DNA of 64,000 nt from Trichosphaerium sp. ATCC 40318. Taxonomy: Eukaryota; Discosea; Flabellinia; Trichosidae. A program made the translations under genes and the position numbers. Of this stretch, positions 47,111-60,190 are shown piece after piece. Within the stretch, counting starts at the first letter, position 1, and each line of letters begins with the position of its first letter. Where the stretch lies: NCBI GenBank assembly GCA_038496445.1, contig JALMLS010000030.1, positions 62,001-126,000 on the forward strand, in the 5' to 3' direction. The notes beneath the pieces were generated by a model. It was given only the letters and a program-made list of their open reading frames with translations, did no database searches and was not told the DNA's origin.

Positions 47111-50100
47111 TTATGTACCCCTTATAGGTGCTTTAGTATCTGGGAAAAATTGTAACGCAGCAGATATGGCTCCATTTATTTCTACTTTGATAGGGTACGT
47201 CATCATATGCCCAGTATCCATGACTTTAACTTCAGGAGAAGCAAACTTATCCCAATTAAAATCAGCAATTTGATTGACCTAATACATACGTCATTTAGTG
47301 CAACCAAAAGGAAAACAACGTACTCTTGTTACTGTCACTCTATCCTCAGGATAAAGAAAACCTTTTTAAGAAGTTAAGCGAGAAAATCGTTACTTGGCTT
47401 AATAAGGACATACATTGCTCCGAAATACCCAAATGCTCGGCCCAAAGAGACATTCTGAATTTATGAATTTCACCACTTACTTCTCTACTTCTTCCTAATT
47501 GTTGTAAGCAAAAAACAAAAAATTTTTGAACGAACCTGAATGGAAAGGTTGATATGCTCCTACTGCTATCTCTGTATCCCTAGATCCATGTAGACTACGT
47601 TCATTTATATTGGCAGAGCCTAGAAGTATAAACCTAAAAATAATAAGTCAAGCTGAGTTAGAAGAACAAGAACGAAGAAACTGACAAGCTTTTTCAAGCA
47701 CGTAAGAAATTGGTTTTGAACTTTGCAAAGAGCGTACTCATCATCAGCTATAAGCATTTTTGTATGAACATAGACCATGAACCGACGGGATTTCAGTAAC
47801 GCCATCTGGCGTAGAGTTGTGCCAGTTGCTTTAGGAGGGTGAGGAGGAGGAGCTTCTCGGTTTCCCAAAGTTAGAAAAGTGAGATACTCTATTTCTCGCT
47901 GTTAACAAAGCACTCTATACCTTTTTAATATTTCTTACCTCTTGGATGCCTATTGCTACCAACACGCTCAAGTGCATCACTAAGCATCCTGTACATCATT
48001 TCAATAGTATTCCATTGCCATCTCAATATGGCTAAAAAGGATGTCAGAAAAACGCGTGTTTACTGTACTCCGTAAATAAAAGCATCAAAAAAAAGAGATA
48101 CCTTGTATAGCTGCCTCATTAGGGTGACCTTCTGGGTGTAATGGAATAACTAAGTAGGGAGTGTTAAGGTAAGTCGCACAATACCAAAAAAAAATGCAAA
48201 AAAAACGGTCTTATTTTTTGAAGGTTTTTTTTCTTTGTGTACCTATATATACTGTATATTCTCGCTGTGTATTTATCATGTGTATTATTTTACTTACAAT
48301 TTCCACGGGAATAAGGTTATTACAACTTATATTATGATCTGTTGTGTCTAAATTCGAAAAAAAAAAAGTTAGTCACAGGCAACTTTTTTGATGTTTTTTT
48401 ATTCTCCTCGTGTACCTAACCACCAAGGCGCACTTCCTATTTAAATATACTCAGTTATGAAAGTTAAATAAAGGTAACTTTATCATGTGAAAATTTCAAA
48501 TACCAATTGATATGAAAGTTCTAAAACAGAACACATTTAAAAAGGAACGTACCCAAAAAGTATTGATTCTCAATATACAAAAAGCGTTCAGACTTCCTTA
48601 TAGCATTTACATACGCCCAATGAATATTAGCTTCAACAGCAGATATAGTCGCAGAATAACTATCAATAGATCTAAACAACTGCACGTTCCAAGACTCCGC
48701 ATACTCTGCAAAAAACTGTAAACTCAAAGCATGGGTTTTACAAAAAACCCAAAAAAAAGCACAACAAAACAGCTCATTAAAAAACCCGTCTTAGCGTACC
48801 AAAACGATCTTCAACGTATGCCAGAATACTTCTTTCTTCTTTGAGGCTATACAAAGTCCCTTTATTTTTCGCCTGCTTCTTCCACCGCTGCTCAAAATTT
48901 GTCATAACATCTCTAGCAATTGGACCACAAACTTTACAATGTGCGTCTTGCCAAGGTTGTCTTGGACCCAATTGAGGATTAATACCACCCCAAGCATTGT
49001 AAAAATCATTACTATGATCAGAAGAAAGCGTAGAGAATAAACTCTTTTTAGGTGTGTCCCACCGACCTAAAACAGAGGTCAGCAAACAAAAAAAGACCTG
49101 TTCAAGGCGGTACCATCCGTGATATCAAGACCACCTAGAAACGCAACAATACGCCTAAAATATACTCCATTAAATCATTGAATAAAAGGACAAATTAAGC
49201 AAAAGAAGTAGTACCTCCGCTGCCAAGAATCACCAGCAACAGCTTCATCGCAAATAATCGTCTTTTGATGATGTGAGAAAAATAACTCTACATTAGGCTG
49301 ACTGCCTTCCCTGTAGATTCAAAAACATCAGTTACAAGCGTAACTGAGTGATTTGATAGCCTCATCACGGGAAAAATACCCAAACCAACCCACTTTACAA
49401 AAAATGTAAAAAAAACAGTACCTGTGAACTAGTGCTACAGGTATACCATTCTTATTGCAAAAAGCACGTGTTTCTTCATCATGAGTCGACATTACGCCAC
49501 CCACAGACATACCACCAATATTTGTTGATGACATATCGTCCCAAACCATAACCAAAACACAAACACCTTATTGAGAATTTTTTAGCTAGGCTTCACCATA
49601 AAGCGTAAGAAAAGAAGATTGCGAAATACCTTGGCCTTGCTTGTATTTCAATAGTTCACCTACAGATAGTATGGGTACCTCTTGAAGACCTAACGAATTG
49701 TTAGTTGTCTTGAAGAGGTCGAAGCAAAAAAGAAAATAAGACCTGGTGGCGGTGGCATTCTGCGTCTTAATAGTACTGTATCGGTATTTACAGACCATCC
49801 CGTGATGTACAAGAACTTTTTAGCATTATACATTGCGCTATAAAAAAGATATAGGTCAGTGAAATACACTGAAAAGAGGAAACAATTTTGTATTCCATAT
49901 TTGTTAGTATTTAAGAGCATTTAACTTACTAGTACATATCCCTAAATGCGCCTTGAGCAACATAAGGTGGTCCTTCTAGAGTCTGATAGATAGGCGGTGG
50001 AGAATCTTGCTCATCTATATGTGCACCTTGATACAGCTGCATAAAACAGCCTGTACGCATAACAAATGGTTGATCGGGTACCTAGTAACTACTGTTAGCG

Positions 50101-51051
50101 CTCTTTAAATCCACAAGGCAAGAAAATAATTATGACTTGACCCGCAATGTGAACAAAGAAAAAAATAATTAAAAAAAACACTTTCTACATTACGAACCGG
50201 CGCTTACCTCCCACGTGTTAGCAGGTTCATAAAATACTGTTATGTTCAATTTACCAGCTGCACCACCATTCATTGGCGTATAATCACGCCATCCAGTCAC
50301 CTTACCTATTAGAGAATGAATTCGTTTTAATTTAAACCTAAAACGTGCACATACCAACAGATATCTCACTTATGGGAATCTGTACGCTACCAATAATCCC
50401 GTATTCCTTGGAAGTTGTACGTAGATCCAAATACTCGTACTGGCCACATACAGGGATCGTTATAGCTAAGTTTTAAAGACATCAGTGCATGCAAAAGCGG
50501 GAAAAACAAAGGCGGAACGGTGAAACTGTTTTGGAAGCAGTAACGCATGTTGTCTAGGCGAATAAAGCAAAAAGAAAAGGATTTTAAAGGTGGTGTCACT
50601 TTTTCGTTTTGCGCTTGTTAACGGTGAAAACATCAATTGTGTTTGTGGTTTGATTTTGTAACGTACAGTGTTGCCAATGAGGGCTTTGATGGTACACATA
50701 AGGAGTTTCGCCAAGGTACAGTGCATCAAGCGATATTACTGTAGAGTGTTCTGCGATACCTATCAGTGCGTAAGAAGTCAAGTTGAAACGTATTTAACAA
50801 CGAAAATAATTGATAAACGCAAGTAGCGCACCTGGGAACCAACCAGAATGAATAACAATCGTTAATTTACCAATTAACAGCGATAATTTCTTCTGAAATG
50901 CACTAATAGCTGTATTCGATCCGCTGACTGATTTAGATAGCGTCTGAGCAACATCTGACAGTTGCTATGTGCATTAGGGTACAAAACAGCGAGGAATAAT
51001 AAAAAAACGTTGTAGAATACACACCTTTGTTAGTTTGCCTATTAATTTCAT
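47111..51051 (-). CDS. C2-domain phospholipase D (plant-type PLD)
   Basis: Start MKLIGKLTK at 51051. A C2-like N-terminal region follows ([20 protein letters not shown], then [12 protein letters not shown] and further exons to about 50300). The first PLD module carries [17 protein letters not shown] (HxKx4D, near 49250). The second carries [15 protein letters not shown] (about 47780). [20 protein letters not shown] (near 47600), IENQYFLG and [14 protein letters not shown] are family hallmarks. It ends KAPIRGT at 47111. It should hydrolyse phosphatidylcholine to phosphatidic acid and choline, with Ca2+/membrane targeting via C2. More than a dozen short introns are present. Both HKD motifs are intact. 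Exon limits in the C2 region are approximate. Confidence 0.85.
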
Positions 51052-51430
51052 AACCTACACGCACATAACCTTGCACCACAGCTAAAGAGTTAAGTATACC
51101 ACTTCAGCAAAAATTCACGACGTCTGTGAATCTACCGCAAATACCACCCAATAGGAAGAATACACGTGTGTGTAGCGCTTTACGTATATGTATACAGCGA
51201 CCAGCATTATCTACAACGTTTTGTGTCACGTGTGTAAATTCTTACAGAAAGTTACTGAGAACAGGTGGATTTTCGCTTTAGAATTCTGTATTGTTCTTCT
51301 TGGATGCTGGGAAATACAACGCTACTTTTTAGTAGTAGTAGCGCTAGTTGCTGTTTGTGGTAAGACTGCACTACTGCACAAATAGTTTTGCATTACAGTA
51401 CACAATTTACAGTTTACAAAATCTGACAAC

Positions 51431-52663
51431 ATGGAAAGCACAAAGCTAGCGGAGGTCGGACAAATTCTAGCAATACCGTCACAGATACGACACAATGCTT
51501 TTGTATACAACCAACAGGCTTTCGTACTGTTTTCCGAAGGCTGCCTTGCTTTTAAAAGGCCTAACAACGACTCTAAGAGATCACAAGAGCCTAGAGTACG
51601 TAAACAAGCAAAAAGAGACGATTTTTGGAGAATACCTAGCGCTGACGTTATGCTTTTCGCTACATGTTTTACCTTTCTGTTTTCTAAAGCGTAAAAGCTA
51701 TACTAGAGCGTTTTCCTTTACTATTTTCTCTCGTCGGTGAAAAAAGCCCTTAAAATTGCCACGTTTATGCATTACCTCTGCATGACACGTGCTTCATTTT
51801 TTTTTATTACAAAAACGTATCTCGTTCCGACAGTAACCATTTTGTGAACCCATAAAAGTAGTGCGAGTATTTTTTTACTCGAGTACGTTTTTAACGCCCA
51901 ACCGCCTTTTGTTTCCAAAAAAAAATAATAAGGACATGTACAACAGTGTTAAATAATAGTAGCGTAAATCTACACTCCCTTTTTCCCAAGTCATTTTTAG
52001 TTCACAATGGAATATTCTTTAATCTTTTACTGCAGGATCCATGGGACCTTTTCTGCTTAACATATCCATACAAAATGGTCAGATACTTCGGTAGGAACAC
52101 ATCACCTATCTTGACAGCTCTATGTATGACGACAGCATTAAATATTGGTGTTAAAAAAACCACGTGTGGCCCAGACGCAGTATACCGCGTAACGTAAGTA
52201 TTTAACCATATACCACAACTTTGTGTTCTCTTTTCTTACTAGCGATACAGTAGTCACACCGTATTTATGCTGGCGATGAATATATTCACTTTACAGAAGC
52301 CTAAGAGGTCTGACAACGAAAACAGCACGTATAAAGCAATGTCTCGGTACGCTAGAAGAGTAAAAAATACATTCACACCAAAAGTTGTGTCCGATTTTTT
52401 CTTAGCATTTGTTGACTCACCCATCTTTTTTCAGATGGGTACATATGTTGGATAACAGAAGAAAGGGTAGAAATTGGCGGTTTCGCGTAAAGAAAGGAGA
52501 AATTAAAACGTGGAGTCGAGTACAAAACGATATTTTGAAGATGTTAAGAAATGATCCAAAAGTTTTTTGGACGTGGCTTTGTAGTGGAGAACAGGAAATG
52601 ATATCTCTTCGTTCTGGCTTTAAAGTATGCGTAGAATCAGTAGTATGGGCGTCAGCACTGTAG
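51431..52663 (+). CDS. Unrecognised multi-exon gene (or two)
   Basis: Three open blocks lie on this strand between PLD and the kinase. They are 51431-51594 (MESTKLAEVGQILAIPSQIR..., GTACGT donor), about 51946-52161 (DPWDLFCLTYPYKMVRYFGR..., with a CACGTG at its end) and 52432-52663 (WVHMLDNRRKGRNWRFRVKK...VWASAL, stop at 52661-52663). The first-to-second gap of about 350 nt is long for this genome, so a missed exon or separate genes are possible. The third block is preceded by a good TTTTTTCAG acceptor. No domain is recognised. It could also be an upstream extension of the kinase gene. Confidence 0.35.
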
Positions 52664-52940
52664 ACTGACTTTCTTGACACAACAGCGCTCGAGATTTGCG
52701 TCTGTTACACCTCTTGTATTTAAATATGATTAAATCCCTTTGTATACCCTTGCTTAGTGTTGTGGTAAACAGCCGCATTCGTTTCTTTCACATTATAGGG
52801 AACGTTAGTTGTGAAGTCTTTTTTTTTTCTGGTCACCAAATAAAACCGTATTCGATCTTTCGGAAGATAAGTCAGCTGAAAATAGAAGCTCACCGCTTAG
52901 GCCAAAATAGTGCACTGTAAGGGCAGCGGCACTGCCAATA

Positions 52941-55900
52941 ATGGCCAAGAGACGCACAGGATCAGTGCGGATGGTTCCTTGCGCAGAACTGACGATGATA
53001 AAGAAATTAGGTAACGAAAAGGCGCCTGTAGTATATTAATGGTATTGTAGGGTCTGGGAAATATGGTACAGTACACTTGGCAACTTACAAAGACGAGCAC
53101 GTCGCCGTTAAAACTAGAACAAACAATGAAGGCCTCCTTGAGGATTTTATGCATGAGGTAAGCGCAATAGTAGCATTATTGATCATGTTTACGGTAAAAA
53201 TTAATGATCGTATCTTTATTAGGTTGGGATTATGCTGTATGTGACGGTTATATTCGGTTGTATTAATACGCGTATAGCAACTTACCACCAAACCCACACG
53301 TAGTAAACATTTCCGGTCTTAGCTTCAGCAAGACCTGCGAGCCAATGCTTATACTAGAGTATATGTCTGGAGGCGATTTAGAGTCATTTTACATGAATAA
53401 CGAGATTACTGAAGAAAAAATATGGGAGCTAACGCTTGGTATTATAAAAGGTCTAACATGGTTACATGAAAACGAAATAGTACACCGGTGAGTTATTGAG
53501 GAGTTTTTTCCAAAAAAAAAAACGAGTTATTTCTTTATTACACTTATTGTATTTTGCTTTCTAATACTCGCAATAGCGATATATCATGCCGAAATATACT
53601 TGTACGCCTATTGTAGCAATTTTGCAGTTTTCTTAACACCAAAAATCAAAAACGAATACCAATCGGTTTTCTAATACAAAAAAATAGCTTACCAATGATG
53701 GTGCTCCAAGAATAAGCGATTTTGGTATGTCTCGGTACGTGTTAAATGTCAAAAACAATCAAAAAAAAATGTTAAAGGAAACTTGTAGTAACGGCGCAAT
53801 AACAATGACAACAAACACGAATTTCGGACCTGTTCCTTGGGTACAACAACTTTCTTGAAACCTAACCTTCAATTAGTATTAAAACTTGCTTACTTCTTAC
53901 TGACTGAGCGTATAGATGGCTCCTGAGAACATAGATTTAACATTTTCGACTGCTAGTGATGTAAGTTTTGGTTGTTTTTTTTGTTTTTTGCAATTTCTGG
54001 ATTTTTGATAAAATCTCAATTGTGTTTCCACCCTTCGCTCATTCAACAACCTTGTTGTTATGTCTTTATATTATATTTTTTTGGCAGTATTTTTTTCAGA
54101 CTTTATTTGTTATGGAGTTTCTTGTTCATATTTGGCTGTGAAGAACTGAACCATTTTTTTTTTTTTTGTGTGACATCAAGTGACGCTTTTGTTTGTATTT
54201 TTTTTTGATTAACACTGTTAGATATGGTCATTTGGCATGGTTATATATGAACTCGTACATCGTGCTAACCCACATTTTGATTGTACTTTAAACATAGTTA
54301 AGCTAGCTGAAAACATAAGGTACAAACAATCAACAACATCTTCGTTTTAAGTCAAAAAATCACAAACTGGAATTCGAGCTTACTTTTGAAATGATAGGGA
54401 TAATGGGTTTACCCCAGCTATTTGCGATGACTGTCCTGTACATTGGAAGCAGTTAATGAGTATATGTTGGGTACACATAATACACCATGAAGTGTAATTT
54501 GATGTACTGACTTTACTTTTCTTTTTTTTCAGGCTTATCATGCTTCAAAGCGTCCTGATGCTCCATCTATATTATCTAATTTAGAAATGGGATTTGGAGG
54601 GAATGATTCCATATCTATGGACTCCTCTGATTTTTCTGGAGGAGGATCATCAGTAGACGCTGACGAGCCTCTCGGAACATCTCTTTTAGATACACCACAA
54701 ACAGTACGCAAACATCACTTTACACAAAAAAATGCAGTGTGTCTTACTTTACTCTGTTAAGCCATCAAGAAAACTTCCTGCTCCTCCATCAACACTACCA
54801 CCAATTCCTAAACGGCCAACACCTAAAAAGAGACCTCACAGTGTTGCAAAGAGATCCACTAACTACACCCACCGTGCTCTTCCAAAGCGTCCTATGTCGG
54901 CTGAGAGGAAGCCAAAGAAGTCACCGCTAGCTGAGCGCATGAGAGCCTCTGAACGGTTCGCATCTGCTATTAAAAACGCAGATCACTCGACGCTCAGAAA
55001 AGTAGATAGTGTTGGATACAACTGCTTCAGTTCACCTAGTTTAACAAGAACACCGACTATACCTTCAAGAGCTCCACCTGTTGCACCTTCAAGTAAACTA
55101 AAAGCAGGTTTTACAGAAGTAAGACCAAAGGCTGTTCGCCCTAAGCCAAATCATGAACAGCCAGCATCCAACGAAGTTAAAGAAAAGGTGGTAAATCAAC
55201 CAAGAAAAAAAATGGCTGTACCTCCTAAAAGTATACAAGCATTAGCTAGAGCGTAAGTACTGTTTAAACTACTTTCAACATTACTTAATATTTATTTCCA
55301 GACGTGAGGGGACACCTGAAAAGCTTGCTGTATCCGCTGATTTAGAAACCAGACCAAAGAAAGTTATAGCGAACCAACGGCTTTCTGGGTATGTACATAT
55401 GTTTTGTTTCTAGTCCTTGTGCTCTTTTTCTTACCTGTTTGTGTAGAAGTTCTGATAGTACCTTTGAACCAAGAGAACGACAAATGAGCCTTTTAGAATC
55501 TATTCGTGCTCAAGATGAAGCGGAAGAAGACGATACGCCTATTTCATCACGTGGTTTGTATTCATGGAGACATAAGGCGTGTAGCACACTGACAGTCATT
55601 TTAACAATGCTAACCCATTAAAAGGGAGAAAGTGGGTCCAAAAATGTAAAACTCAGACCTGAAGGTGAAGAGAAGCAGGATAGAGGAAAATCAACACAAT
55701 TCGTTAGACTGAGAATAATAGGTATGATCATGTTCAGCCTTTGTTTTTGTGGTTTTTGATGTTGTGTTTAGAAGGAAGAGACTTTGGTAAAGGAAAAGCT
55801 GAAGTACATATACGTAGAAAAGAAACTTCTAAAGGAAAATCTAAAAAGAAGTTTGGTACAGATAGACTCAAGGACGCAAACTGGAATGAACGGTTTAAGT

Positions 55901-56643
55901 TGTATGCTAAAAATAACTTTGTATTTTTGATTGATTTTTCTACTTTTTATAGGAATTGTTCGAATGTTGATAAAGAAGTTATTGTTTTAGTCGCTTTACG
56001 TGATAGAACAGAAATAGGATCTATAGACATTCCTTTGAAAGGACGTTTTACAAACCCAGGCCTGTAAGCACCCATTGAAATTGTTTTTTTTTTGTTTTTT
56101 TTCAGGAACTGTTGGTTCACTGTTTGTCTCACCTTTGTTCCATTAGTATTGAAAACTGGTATGTTATGGGTAATGCGAAAGTCAGGGTAACCATGGAATG
56201 TGTTGATACACTTGTAGATTATCGTAAGTATCCAAAAAATTAATGAGAATGAAAGCATACTAAAAAAAACCTACTCTCAGGATCAAAAGTCAAAAAAGGA
56301 AACTCATCACCACGAAAGCATTCACGCAAGCATTCGCATGGTGGTGAAAGATATTCCAAGCGTAATCTTTCTCCGGAAACAAATATTCCAGCTGGATCAA
56401 TAAGAGTATCAGACACAACTGATAAACCAAAATTGTTTGCTGTAATTACAGAGTTTAAAACTCGAAAATCTACTCGTGTTGTTGATCCACATGGTCGTGG
56501 AAGATCACATACTATTGCGTTGGGATCTGGACCACCAGATATAGATATGCCGATGAGACAACCACCATCTTTGCCAAAGTACGTACAGACTAAGAATCAC
56601 GTCAGCGTTTTTGTTTTCAATCTAACTGCAAATTAGAGAGTAA
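52941..56643 (+). CDS. Tyrosine-kinase-like protein with Pro-rich linker and C2-like domain
   Basis: The ATG at 52941 (MAKRRTGSVRMVPCAELTMI) leads to the glycine loop GSGKYGTVHLATY and the Lys in EHVAVKTRTN. αC is EVGIML. The hinge is LILEYMSGGDLESF. Catalytic loop HRDISCRN and NILLTNDGAPRISDFGMSR follow across introns, then NFGPVPWMAPENIDLTFSTASDIWSFGMV. The R at HRDxxxRN and the (P)xWMAPE signature favour a tyrosine kinase or TK-like clade. The activation loop has Thr/Asn but no obvious Tyr. After the kinase come Pro/Lys-rich sequence (PAPPSTLPPIPKRPTPKKRP) and a C2-like beta domain (GKAEVHIRRKETSKGKSKKK; DKEVIVLVALRDRTEIGSID). The tail is basic and ends PSLPKE at 56643. No TM is seen, so it is probably a cytosolic signalling kinase recruited to membranes. 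Confidence 0.75.
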
Positions 56644-57119
56644 AAAAACAAAAAGAATATCTAGCTCTCTTTTCCTTAGATCTATGACAACAAATGTTGT
56701 CAGTAGACACGCTAGTTATATTGTCCACTTACACCGTACAAAACAATCAAAATTGGAAAATTAGCGCTTGTAGAGCGTTAACAACAACAATTTTTTATTT
56801 GTTTTTTGGTTATCCTTTTTATCTATTAGAAACACTTCTATAAGTGTTAAAACACGTGTAATGTAGAAAAAACACAAATGTACTTTTATTATTAGATGTA
56901 GTTGTTGTTTATTTATTGTTTGAATCTAATGTTCTTGACTTATTTTTTTGTCATTGTTTTGTGTACAGAGTGGTGTCTTGGTATTTATTTGTTTCCAAAC
57001 CAGTGTTACATTGAGATATTAAAGACTGTTGTAAAGTATCTGTAAACAGAATACAGAACAGAGCGAAACATAATCAGGGTGATATCATAAAGTTTGAATG
57101 TTGTTAACCCACATAGACA
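56644..57119. other. AT-rich intergenic stretch
   Basis: This lies between the kinase 3' end and the decayed MORN gene. No coding signal or RNA gene is seen. A small dyad (GCGCTTGTAGAGCG near 56763) could be incidental. Confidence 0.35.
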
Positions 57120-57479
57120 TTGCTTTAACCTTTCCCTTTATACATTTTATGCTCACATGTTGTTTTCCATGTAACCACTAGACTGTGCTTTAAGCTGTCC
57201 ATTTTCATACCATTCTTTTGTTTCACCATCTAGTTATCAGGTACAACCATACTTACTATCATGACTTGTCCATGCTTTACATTTTCCATGACAAGTACTT
57301 TTCCACTTTTGTACCATTTTATCCACTTACCTGTCATTTTTAATGATTGATCATAATGTGTACCAATTGCAGCTTGTTTAGATAATATGAAATTTTGTGA
57401 ATGCTTCAACATCAACAGTGCAAATGTATTGTTGTATTTCACGTGGTATATCTAATAAACTCAAACAGGCAGTATCCAT
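57120..57479 (-). pseudogene. Decayed F-box/MORN family copy 3
   Basis: The ATG at 57479 opens MDTACLSLLDIPREIQQYI, an F-box-like start matching the DIPxE motif of the two other family members. A stop (TAA, after TKFHII) interrupts the frame. In a shifted frame, MORN-variant remnants appear: KWIKWYKSGKVLVMENVKHG, then further units with stops before the left end. It is truncated relative to the other copies, so it is a pseudogene or fragment. Confidence 0.5.
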
Positions 57480-58450
57480 TTTATATTTATACTGATCTAA
57501 TAACACTTGCTTCCAGATTACTTAGTCTAAACCTTATGTAAGAATACAAACAAGTCAGTATTTGGTAAAAACGGTGTAAAAGATTCTCAATAAAAAAACA
57601 GTCAAGTTGTTTACCCAGAGTTCTCATGTCAACTTCCACTTAAACGGCTTTATGTGCTTAGAAGAGCCCAAATTCGACTACTTGTATGCGTTTCAGGAAT
57701 TGCGTTTTAAAGGCGGCTAGAAACTAAATTCTTCTCTGTGTATAGTATGTAGAATAGGCTTTCTTTGCTTGGTTGCGTTAATGTGAGCACATTTGACAAT
57801 GAGTTTAGCATTTAAGACAAGCAACAATTCCTTATTCGTGGTTTGTAATATTATTTGAGCTCAAATTTTATAGTTTTTGTGACTTCTCACATGTACATTT
57901 GTTGCAATTCGGGTACATCACAGATCATCGCATCGTCTTAGTTAGTGTTCCTTGGTTAGTTGATAGAAGAAAGTCAACTGAGAGTGTTAGAACTCTAACA
58001 AGTCTTCATTGTAAGTTTTGACTAATTTCTAAACCTTGTATTATGTTCTACGGGTAGCCTACACCAAGGGAATTAATGGTAAACAATTATTATCTGTTTT
58101 TGTACTTCTTGAACTGTCGGGAGGAAGACAAAATGTCTTGTGGCTCTAGCGCAGCGCCAAGCATTGTTATATTATACAAGAACACTTGGAAAATAAAAGA
58201 AAGGTGTTACAGTTTTTAAAACAAATTGAAAAGGAAATTTTTGGGTGGGATGTGGGTGATTGCTGCTCGCCATGTTGTTTAAGCTTTGCCGGTTGTTGTT
58301 GTTGTTGATTTATACGAAGTCAAATCATGTTTACCCAAACGTCTGTAACGGAGTAAAACACGTGTACAGCCATTTATTTAAAAAAGGATTATATGGTTGC
58401 TTTTTGTCTGGTTCGATAGATGGTAGGTACCAATGAAAAGGGACACTTGT
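57480..58450. repeat. Intergenic region sharing blocks with 43.9-45.5 kb
   Basis: 57838-57935 is inverted relative to 43976-44075. 58003-58070 is a direct repeat of about 45471-45541 (shared AACAAGTCTTCATTGTAA, TTTTGACTAATTTCTAAACC and GTAGCCTACACCAA). 58360-58440 is inverted relative to about 45395-45470. No intact gene is seen here; a GTT-repeat lies near 58292. Confidence 0.5.
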
Positions 58451-60190
58451 TTACAAGGCCAATACATCTACAGGATTGTCTGTAACTGAAACATTCTTGT
58501 ATTTCTTTTGGAGGTAGCTGACACTTGGTATATTTCCTACAATAAACAGGATGAGTGTGTTACAAAAATCGATTGATAGTTGTAATGTACCACAATACAC
58601 AAGAATAGGTATTTTACTCCATTTCGTATTTTTCTTGATTATTCTTTTCACTAAGTGCTCTGCTGCTTTATCATCTCCATCACCTTTACGGTAGCTGGTT
58701 GTTATAATACGTACGCTATTGCTAGTATATCCTGCAAAATGTTGAAGCCATGCCAAAGCCTCTGAGGATGACGTCATTACCAAAACCTTTGGAGAGTGTT
58801 AGCACCCCTTCAACATATTCTATTTGGTTGCATGCCTCTGTTTTCTTTGGCCGAGCTTTTAATAGCCTTATAATATGTCGGTTCTCTTTGGAAAACTTAT
58901 CATCAACCCATAAGATGATACACTTTGCATCTCTGTACTTGATGTTGAACTTTGTGCTTTGATAATAAACAAGGTATCTCGGAAGAATCTGTTAAACGGA
59001 TAGTTAGAAGCAACTGCCAAAAGGGTTATTTCGAAGAATGTGAGGTTTAGTACTTGTTTGTTGGAGAATACAACAATGTCATCAAAGTCTGGTTTTTCAT
59101 GTTTTTTACAAGGATAACAAATGCGACTTGCTGTTTTTTTAACAATAGCATAGTGCGAATCATATCCATCCTATTTTTTCCATTGTTACACCACAACTAA
59201 TGCGTAATTTCAATGGATTACCTTGCATCCTTTTCCATAGAGGCTGTTTGGATCGCGAGGGTCAGGATCCTCAGTAGCTGGATAGGGTTTTCCCATCATC
59301 ACCCACGATATCATCATACAAGGAGTATCTGTCTTGTTCCACTCAGCATAAACCTTTGCTACAACAGCTCTATTAGCTCGGAATACATAAGATTATAGGC
59401 AGTACCATAATCTGGGTATTGTGTGAAGTAGATACCATTCCCTTTGTAATACAGTAAGTTAGACAAGTGCTTTTAAAGCAAAGGTATTTGTACCAAAGAA
59501 TCCTTCTTCTTTGTTGTTAGTTGGCTCTCTGAAGTTGTGGGTCGCAATTGAGAAACTGTTATTCTATGTACTGCGTATAAGTATAATTAGCATACTTAAT
59601 ACGAGGACAGTACCTCTGTTGTGCCATGAAGCGCACCAATCAGATTGATTTGCTCATTACCAGAAAAACGAAGAGGATAGTTTTCAAAATGGTTCATTGT
59701 ACGTTCTTGTGCTTCAATTCTATTTTTATCAACTGCACTCAAACTGCTATCGCTAATATCTGAATGATGGATTAATACAAACTACTAGCAAACGTTCTAT
59801 CACTTACCTGAAGATTTAGATTGAGGTACTTTAGAAACGAGTTGTTCATATTTTTTTTGAAATGCAGCTTCAAGCGCTTGATTGTCAAAGAAAACAATCT
59901 TTTCCACTGTAAAGAACGAGTCACTCTCAGTACCTACAAACTTATAGAACATATTGCGAGCTCTCAAGTACTCGTCACAACGCTCCTTGTTAGATCAGTA
60001 AGCAAAGACGAAATACCCAAGTCGGAAAAAGTGTTACACATACTCTGATTGTTTCGTTGCTTGTGAGAGAAGTCCATCTCAAACCTGGATACATTTTATT
60101 GTTCTCTTTCCAATCGCCTTGTTTTAAGAATTTTTCACCATGAAGACTGCTCCAAAAGGTATTTTGGCTTGCGTGTTTACTTTCGGCCAT
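58451..60190 (-). CDS. PARP-like ADP-ribosyltransferase fused to a receiver/TIR-like domain
   Basis: The ATG at 60190 gives MAESKHASQNTFWSSLHGEK. The N-terminal helix/strand region VEKIVFFDNQALEAAFQKKY resembles the start of PARP catalytic domains (xxRIQNxxLWxxY). Motifs follow in order: LIGALHGTTE (His of the H-Y-E triad), GNGIYFTQYPDYGTAYN (Tyr), CMMISWVMMGKPYP, YDSHYAIVKK, and DFDDIVVFSNKQVL where the third triad Glu would fall (Asp/Asp here). After this comes CIILWVDDKFSKENRH, TSSSEALAWLQHFAG, RIITTSYRKGDGDD, WSKIPILVYCG and YKNVSVTDNP, ending at 58451. This is an alpha/beta domain resembling receiver or TIR folds. ADP-ribosylation of proteins or nucleic acids in a signalling or defence context is plausible (inference). 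Introns are short. A truncated duplicate lies at 44890-45392. Confidence 0.65.
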
